From: Baylisascaris procyonis
Lineage: Eukaryota > Nematoda > Chromadorea > Rhabditida > Ascarididae
Assembly (NCBI GenBank): GCA_037389465.1
Contig: JAZARR010000032.1
Span: 2,294,001-2,358,000 of the forward strand
DNA: 64,000 nt
Direction of reading: 5' to 3'
A program made the translations under genes and the position numbers. Under the pieces are notes generated by a model. It did no database searches and was not told the origin of the DNA. It was given only the letters and a program-made list of their open reading frames with translations. Positions 57,501 through 64,000 of the stretch are shown here, piece after piece. Each line of letters opens with the position of its first letter. Positions within the stretch are counted from its first letter, which is position 1.

Positions 57501-60500
57501 TCAATAAAAATCGGTTTTTTCACAATCTATCAGCAATATCATTGGTCTCGCTATGTTTTTTCTTTAGATCAGCACTAGATTACAGCTACTGTCTTCTAAG
57601 GTTGCTTGATGACGAGAGCCCTGAGGGGTAAGCAAAAAATGTCTCTTGAACCGTAAATATTTTCAAAAACGAAAGGATTTTTGGCACCATATTTCTAGAG
57701 AGTTAAGAAGATTAATTTCGCTGTATGAGCAATTGACAATCGAATACGTAATGAATCACTGCATCAAATCACTCTTGAGAATCCTAATATATGAATGATA
57801 AGATAACACAAATTTTATCAATGCGAAAGATTTGAATTATTTAAAGTTCGAGAATTGATATTTATAATGGTTAAATATGCATAATGCACCTAATAAGAAA
57901 ATCTTAAAAGTATGCGAAAATTATTTAGACATTAACTTGAAAAACGTATTAACAACGATTTATTTCGATTGATTTCGATCAGTTAGAAAATGATCGGAAA
58001 TTCAAATTCATAGAAAATATCTCGACAATAGAATAATTCACGATGACTTTTTAAAGGTGTCACTCCTCCAAATGGACGTGAACATTTCATTGCGGCTGCA
58101 TTCCCATCGGCATGTGGTAAAACAAATCTCGCAATGCTTGAACCAACGCTGCCTGGTTGGAAAGTACGATGTGTTGGTTAGTTTTATGCTATTTTCTCTC
58201 TTCATTAATACAAAACGACACAGACGAAATTTGCAAATCTAGAAAAGAGAAACGATGATTGTAATTAAGGATTCATTAATACAACCATTCGATATTTCGC
58301 GTATCAGCCTTGTTTAAAGCCGGATTTCTGCAGCTTAATGAAACAGCGTGATATGCTCAAAATTCGTTGCTGACAAGAAAATCTCGCAAAAAAAGGGTGA
58401 AAGGAATAATTGAACAGTAACAGATTGTATATGTGTCCAAATATATATGTACAAGCGACCTATATGAGAGTGGACAAAATATATGAGTTTGACGAAAAAA
58501 TTCATTACGAGAGGGGAACTTAAAACGCCCATATAAGCGTTAACACTGAATTGTTCGGATGCAGCAATGTCCGATGACTTTTCTTATATCCCGAAAAATT
58601 TCAATTGCTTTTTTCGGATGAAATTCTATGCGCCAATTTGTGGCATCTGAAGTGATTTGAATCATGGTATAAATCAATTCATGCGTATAATAACCTGTTG
58701 TCAAATCACATAGATATCCCTTAGGAATACTGTTCAATAAATAAGGCCACTTGCAGTGCTCATAAGAATAGTCCTTAACTATGTAGGCGAGTGACTATCA
58801 TATCCACCTTTTTTTATTGAAAATTCAATCAAATTTTCGAAAAAGTTTAAATTTTTTTCCGCTTTTTCTTCCTTCATATGTGTTAAATCTACTTTCACAG
58901 TGCATATGTTTTCATTCTTATCCTTATATCCATACTTAATGCGACCGTTTACTTCCAACATTCACAAATGGATATTTACTTACATTTACACTCTAACAGA
59001 TTTTCACATAGATGGGCAAAGACAATGAAATCTACTTGCTGCATTATATTTTATGCTTCAATTTTGCATTACTATTAACGATAGGTCATTGCCGAATAAA
59101 GTGCATGCAAATTTTGTCACTTATGCTCTTTTTTTTGATCTCGATTTGCAGACAAAAGTCGGATTTTTTTTCATCTATTCGATGCTTATGACGATTTTGA
59201 AAACGCTATCCGACTATTGTAGTGTCAAAAGAGTCGAATACAAATGAATGCCTCTTAGGCAATAAGTGCTTCAAAAAACGAATATTAAGGTGATGATATC
59301 GCATGGATGAGATTTGGTCCAGATGGTCGTCTTTATGGAATCAATCCGGAGTGTGGATTCTTTGGTGTTGCACCTGGTACATCGATGAAAACGAATCCGA
59401 TGGCTGTGCTCACATTTCAAAAAAATAGCATCTTTACGAATGTTGCTGAAACTGAACACGGAGAATATTTCTGGGAGGGATTAGAAGATGAAATTAAGGT
59501 TAATCATGCGTCTTTTTTAGTTTTCATTTCAGATTTCAAAGTTTTTACTCTGCCGTTTTTTTTGTTTCGAAAATCGAAAAAAATTTAATATTTTTATAAG
59601 CTTCAACAAATTCCACATAGCTAAGCGCATTTCAAACATCATTAACACTATAATTGGGTATTCTAGATTCCTTTCGAATCCGTTTTTATGTCTGCAATAT
59701 AATTTATGAATTTTTTCACCAATTTTTTTCTTTCTTCGAATATGGTTTTTCATTTCTAATTTATAGCTTTAGAACATACAGATTTATGTCTGACGCGTAT
59801 AACATATGCAGCTTTCTTGTTGAGATCAAAAGCGTTTTATTTCAAGGATAAAAAGTGTGAAATCACGACTTGGCTCGGTCAAAAATGGCATATTGGTGAA
59901 CCTGGTGGTCCTGCGGCGCATCCAAATTCACGATTTGCCGCACCGGCCGGTCAATGTCCCATCATTCATCCGGATTGGGAATCGCCCGCTGGCGTACCTA
60001 TTGAAGCGTTCATTTTCGGTGGACGAAGGTAAGCATTAAACATATTTCTTTAAAAAAGTCTTTTCAAAAAAATCGACGATGAAATTTCTTGGCCAAATGA
60101 ATTATTAAATACGTGATATATGAAGAAATTAAAATATATGTCACTTAGACATGCAAATTTTAAAAACAATAAAGCGATTTTTATTCATTCGATGAGCAGT
60201 AATAATATTCGTGGTGGACATCCTTCATATTTTTTTTTAATTTTATCGATTATAGACCCGAAGGAGTACCATTAGTGTTCGAAACTCTATCATGGCTACA
60301 TGGAATCTTTGTTGGCGCTTGTCTTAAATCTGAGGCAACTGCTGCAGCCGAATTCAAAGGTAAAACAGTGATGCACGATCCAATGGCTATGCGTCCATTT
60401 ATGGGCTATAATTTTGGCAAATATTTGCAACATTGGATAGATCTTGATAAACCACCACATAAGGTAAGCGCTTCTTTTATATGACACTTTTAACGTAACG

Positions 60501-61780
60501 CTTCATGCCGACAATAATAGAGTGAGAATTATATGAATGTATTTCAAAATGTCATTTTAAAATATTTTTGAGCAGTCACTTAAAAATATAAAAGAAAATG
60601 TGAGAAGAAAATTTTCAATCAAAAAAAGTTTTTATTGTTAAATTATCTATCATTTTAATATTAATAATTACTTCTTCATACACAATTTATAGATTAGCCA
60701 ACTAAAGTCTTGGTGACGGTTTATGCTGGTTAATCCCACTCATCATTTGTTTCATGTCTTATTTTTTTATTTCATTATTACATACTCATGTCTATAAGTA
60801 CGTATATATCATTTTATGTGTTCGTATTTCCTTGATTCGTCGATCTAAAAACTATTCAATTCGGTAACATTTGAAGCTGCACTAACGAAATTAGTCAACT
60901 CTTATATCCCATTTTGCTTTACTCTACAACATCATTATTTGCCAGTTATTTATGAAACCGGTTGGTCAATTGAGGGGAATGCAAGAAAACGCATATCGTG
61001 CTAGCTTCTCTGGTATCTCCTCTACATTTGCTATAAATTATCCTAATTCGTCAAATTATTTTCATTTCCTCTCCAATATATATTAGTGTATTTTTGGTCT
61101 CTTCCGAAAAAAAACCCATTGTTTTCTAGTGCAAAGATAATTTTTAGTTGATTGCGATATATATTCGTAACCTACTTTTCTTGTAAAACAGAGCTAGACA
61201 ACGAATCTGATTTTAGGGTGTTTCCTCTCGATTTTATTTGCATTTGCAAGATTTATTACTGTGATTGGTTGATTATATACGGTATAATTAATTTACAGTA
61301 TTATTTCATTGTAATTACGATATAATAACTGATCATTGCTAATTTGAATCGATTTTTGAAACAATCGCATAGGTCTGTTGTAGTGATCGTTTACATCTCT
61401 TAATATATTGGTGAGATATTCAATCTTTTATATTAAAAATAAAAATTATTTACAACGTAAATTCGAATCATTCATTTAGGTACCGAAGATTTATCACGTG
61501 AATTGGTTCCGTAAGAATGCTGATGGCAAATTCTTATGGCCTGGATATGGTGAAAATATTCGTGTCATTGATTGGATCATTCGTCGACTTGAAGGCGAGT
61601 CAGGAATCGGCAAGGAAACTCCCATTGGAGTCGTTCCCACCGAAGGATCAATAAATGTGAACGGATTACAAGGTGTTAATATGAGTGAACTAATGAGTGT
61701 ACCTCGTGATTACTGGATTGAGGATGCTAAAGAAGTGCGTCATTTCATCGACGAACAGGTAATTGGCAGTTATCCTCTCG

Positions 61781-61811
<31 letters not shown>

Positions 61812-62362
61812 CGTTGCACACTGGTAATATTCTTACAAACTAAACATTGTCGACGGGGTGTTTACAAACTCATGTAATTGTACGAAAATGTAGGCTAGGT
61901 TTTTGTCACTCGCCCTTCCCCCCAGTCAACATATCTCTCATAGATGAAGGTATCGAAGAAACTCTTTGAAAGAAGAGAAGAAAAGAAGTATCAGGAATGA
62001 AATCGTTCAAGGTCATTCAAAGTAAACCTAAAAACCGCATTAATTACGTTCTTTCTTCCTTCTTTCTCGCAAGATTCCTATTGAAGATATACATATCTTC
62101 AGTATAGTAGTTTTTTTGCAATGAAACGCTCTTTTATAGGCTATAGGTTTGTATGGTAAGAGTATAAAAATGATCGAATATATTCTTGATATGGTGATTA
62201 TGACGAGGATGTTAAGGAAGTCATTTAATTGTTGTATTTAATTATGAGAGATAAATAAAACTCTCCACTTCAACGATGAAAATATTTCAGATTGGACCTG
62301 ATCTACCAGCGGCAATACGTATTGAAATGGATGCACAAGAGAAGCGAATCGCTTCTCTTTGA
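51060..62362 (+). CDS. pck: phosphoenolpyruvate carboxykinase, GTP type
   Basis: Interconverts oxaloacetate plus GTP with PEP, CO2 and GDP. Exons: 51060-51173, 52760-52957, 55666-55825, 56180-56250, 56539-56671, 56916-57110, 58057-58176, 59290-59498, 59847-60028, 60256-60463, 61480-61758, 62291-62362. The phases join into 646 aa with TGA at 62,360, against about 622 in vertebrate PCK1; the extra length is N-terminal. Landmarks: HICDGS-like [27 protein letters not shown], the PEPCK signature [15 protein letters not shown] (253-267; Lys266 and His286 as metal ligands), P-loop FPSACGKTN (306-314, reactive Cys310), VGDDIAWM with Asp332/Asp333, GVAPGT, FTNVAET, FGGRRPEGVP, [12 protein letters not shown] FMGYNFGKY and FHVNWFRK-like YHVNWFRK. 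Nothing essential is missing. The start follows acceptor TTTTTCAG by three bases, suggesting trans-splicing. In anaerobic parasitic worms PEPCK often runs toward oxaloacetate; that role here is inference. Confidence 0.97.
54433..54506. repeat. (TA)n microsatellite
   Basis: About 74 bases of TA in intron 2 of the PEPCK gene. Confidence 0.95.
54850..54965. repeat. 63-bp direct tandem duplication
   Basis: CCTGAATATTC...TAAACTGCTTTTATTTATTAG...TTATACGAA occurs at 54,850 and again at 54,913 with few differences, inside intron 2 of the PEPCK gene. Confidence 0.85.
58540..58961 (-). pseudogene. reverse-strand protein-like open frames nested in a PEPCK intron
   Basis: On the minus strand, ATG at 58,961 opens a hydrophilic frame ([20 protein letters not shown]...) that stays protein-like to about 58,806 and stops at a TAG about 25 bases later. 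A second frame, offset from the first, picks up near 58,783 ([14 protein letters not shown], then [17 protein letters not shown] and [11 protein letters not shown]) and runs to TAA at 58,542-58,540. Together they make about 130 residues with several Cys and low repeat content. Joining them needs a frameshift or an intron of about 29 bases, shorter than usual. No signal peptide or upstream exon was found. I do not recognise the family. It may be a decayed gene copy or a real nested gene with an exon structure I missed. Confidence 0.35.
61782..61811. repeat. (TA)n microsatellite
   Basis: About 30 bases of TA starting 24 bases after the PEPCK exon 11 donor. Confidence 0.95.
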
Positions 62363-64000
62363 TCTCTATGTGAAATGGATTTTCACTAGTGGATTCTCGT
62401 ATAGACCGAATATCACCTACCTTATTAACGAATCGAATCGTTATCCTAAAATGGCGATCGTTTCTATACGAATATATTGCCTATTTACGTTTAGTTGTCG
62501 ATATTATTTCGTAGCTTGGCCGGTAACACCTGCTTGAGTTGGCGAACGGGATCTGAAGTTCATTGCAGGAGTTGTTGTTGTTGTGGGACCTTTATTTGTC
62601 TAGCTAATGTGAATATTCTCAGCGGAAAACAAGGATTAAGGTATACGACCATCTTAGTCATAAGCGCGGCGCAAATTTCTGTATTCACGGATGCATTACG
62701 AAGTTCAAATCGAGTGTTCGCCGGGCTGGATCGCTCAGTGTGCGCTTCCGGCGTGCGCTTAGGCATTTGCATTTTTCGGTACATATCTCTCTAAATATCC
62801 TTAAATAGTCACCTTTCGACAATTTTCGAAAAAGCGTATTAAATATCATCAAATAACTGAGTATAATGCACATAAAGTCAAACGGGTTTGTGAACACGCA
62901 GCCATACGAGCAAACCATAACACTGAGCTCGATGCATGCAAGAACAGTCCTTGCGTGCTCCTTCGCATAACAGCACGCGAGAGGAGTCGCAGGGGATCCT
63001 TGACCACAGCAGTATTAATCAAAACCTTATGAAATTTGCCTAAATCCTTGGATGGGCCTTTGCCACTAAATGTAAGGTCACTCATCAGCGCTGTGCAGTT
63101 AAAGGGTAAACTCTTCTGGTTGGGAGAAGTTACACTGTTCGACAAAGTGACCATGGATGAGCCTGAAGCAGTGGACTTTTTTGTTTTGCGATGGCCGGAT
63201 AAAGCGAAGTCCTTCATCTTATTTTAGATGAGGCAGATTATCTAAGATGCTCTAGAAAAACCTCGAACAAACCGTTCAAGGTTTCAGAATTTACGATATT
63301 TTCATATCGCTGTTGAAGCATTTCAAAATAAAACAGAGAGCAACTTCTGCTGTTATCTGTTACTGCGTCCATTTAAACCTAGCATTGCTCCGTTCGCCTT
63401 AGGAATGCGTTATATTGATGGCGTCAAGTGCGTCAATTATTCTCATCAAAAACTCTTTCATTTTAGAAGTTCATCTTCCATTGCATCATTTTCAAAAAAG
63501 AATTTATCATTTCTTTGCAAAAACGCAGCTCAATTGCTTCGAAATTGCCGAATAACAACGTGACTTCATCACCGCAATGTTTCTCTCCCATTTCGAGAGC
63601 AACTGCTGACTGCCGGGAATGATACGGATGTTCGGAAGAAAAGTGAAACGTGATTGACGGCTGCTCGTTTAACTTTCTATCGCTACTATTGTTGCAGCTA
63701 AAGTTTAAGTGTATTTCTTGAGAGACGTTTTGTTTACGCCATGACGTATGCACAGCTGTGCTTCTATCCGTGCACTTGAGATTTACATGAGTCAAACGAA
63801 CTGAGAACGTCCTGGCATGTCACCGACAGCTAAGTGTTGGTTGTTATGTGCACTCGGAAGTTGAAGCACACGTTATGAATGTGTGTCGTATCTGTGGATA
63901 TGTCTGTGTATTTTTATTCGGTAGTTTCAAACTGCAAACTACTGCGACTGGAGTTTTCGCATCCGATGAATACACTTCGCACTATGCGATGAAATCGAAT
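62363..64000. other. gene-free region downstream of PEPCK with a GC-richer patch
   Basis: It holds the PEPCK 3' UTR. The first AATAAA seen downstream is near 63,329, almost 1 kb away, with an ATTAAA near 62,839. Bases about 62,500-63,240 are less AT-rich and open on both strands (minus 63,217-62,849, 122 codons; plus 63,036-63,227), with no family I recognise; an old mobile-element fragment is possible. The rest shows nothing coding. Confidence 0.45.

Overview
This window looks like nuclear DNA of a nematode. It is AT-rich, has no operon-like prokaryotic coding, and carries spliced genes with introns of about 100 to 3,000 bases. Most 3' splice sites are short TTTCAG-type sites. The gene content also fits: a tandem pair of patched-related (PTR, sterol-sensing/RND-type) proteins, which are expanded in nematodes, plus a GTP-type phosphoenolpyruvate carboxykinase and an ARB2A/FAM172-type protein. 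In the PEPCK and ARB2A genes a 3' splice site lies only 3 to 6 bases before a possible start codon, as expected if spliced-leader trans-splicing is used. Genus and species cannot be told from the sequence alone. All exon models are hand-built from splice consensus, phase and paralogue comparison.

Layout. Bases 1-5,890 show no gene; they hold microsatellites and, at 5,045-5,575, the 3' end of a non-LTR retrotransposon (minus strand) with a (TAAA)n tail. At 5,894-18,717 (perhaps 21,091) lies PTR gene A, and at 23,317-37,228 PTR gene B. Both are on the plus strand, with 13 matching exons in the same phases; they are an old tandem duplication, since introns no longer align and exon 12 is 65/89 identical in protein. 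Gene A has lost the GT of its exon 8 donor (GAG|ATGAAT). Gene B has a triplicated 33-base splice-acceptor segment before its last exon.

At 39,378-43,849 (perhaps 44,527), on the minus strand and convergent with PTR gene B, is an ARB2A/FAM172-family gene with an alpha/beta-hydrolase-like fold. Bases 44,600-50,790 hold no recognisable gene, but include three tandem copies of a repeat, the last with a clear tRNA-Arg-like head (a SINE). At 51,060-62,362 is a 12-exon PEPCK gene with all main catalytic motifs, predicted at 646 aa. One of its introns contains a protein-like but interrupted open frame on the opposite strand. Bases 62,363-64,000 show no recognisable gene.

The genes do not form a pathway. 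The PTR pair probably serves membrane sterol/lipid or cuticle-related transport. PEPCK is central carbon metabolism (gluconeogenesis, or PEP carboxylation toward malate in anaerobic worms). ARB2A proteins have been linked to nuclear RNA processing and silencing. No coherent new system was found. The most interesting points are the splice-site anomalies in the two PTR genes, the reverse-strand frame inside the PEPCK intron and the repeat elements.
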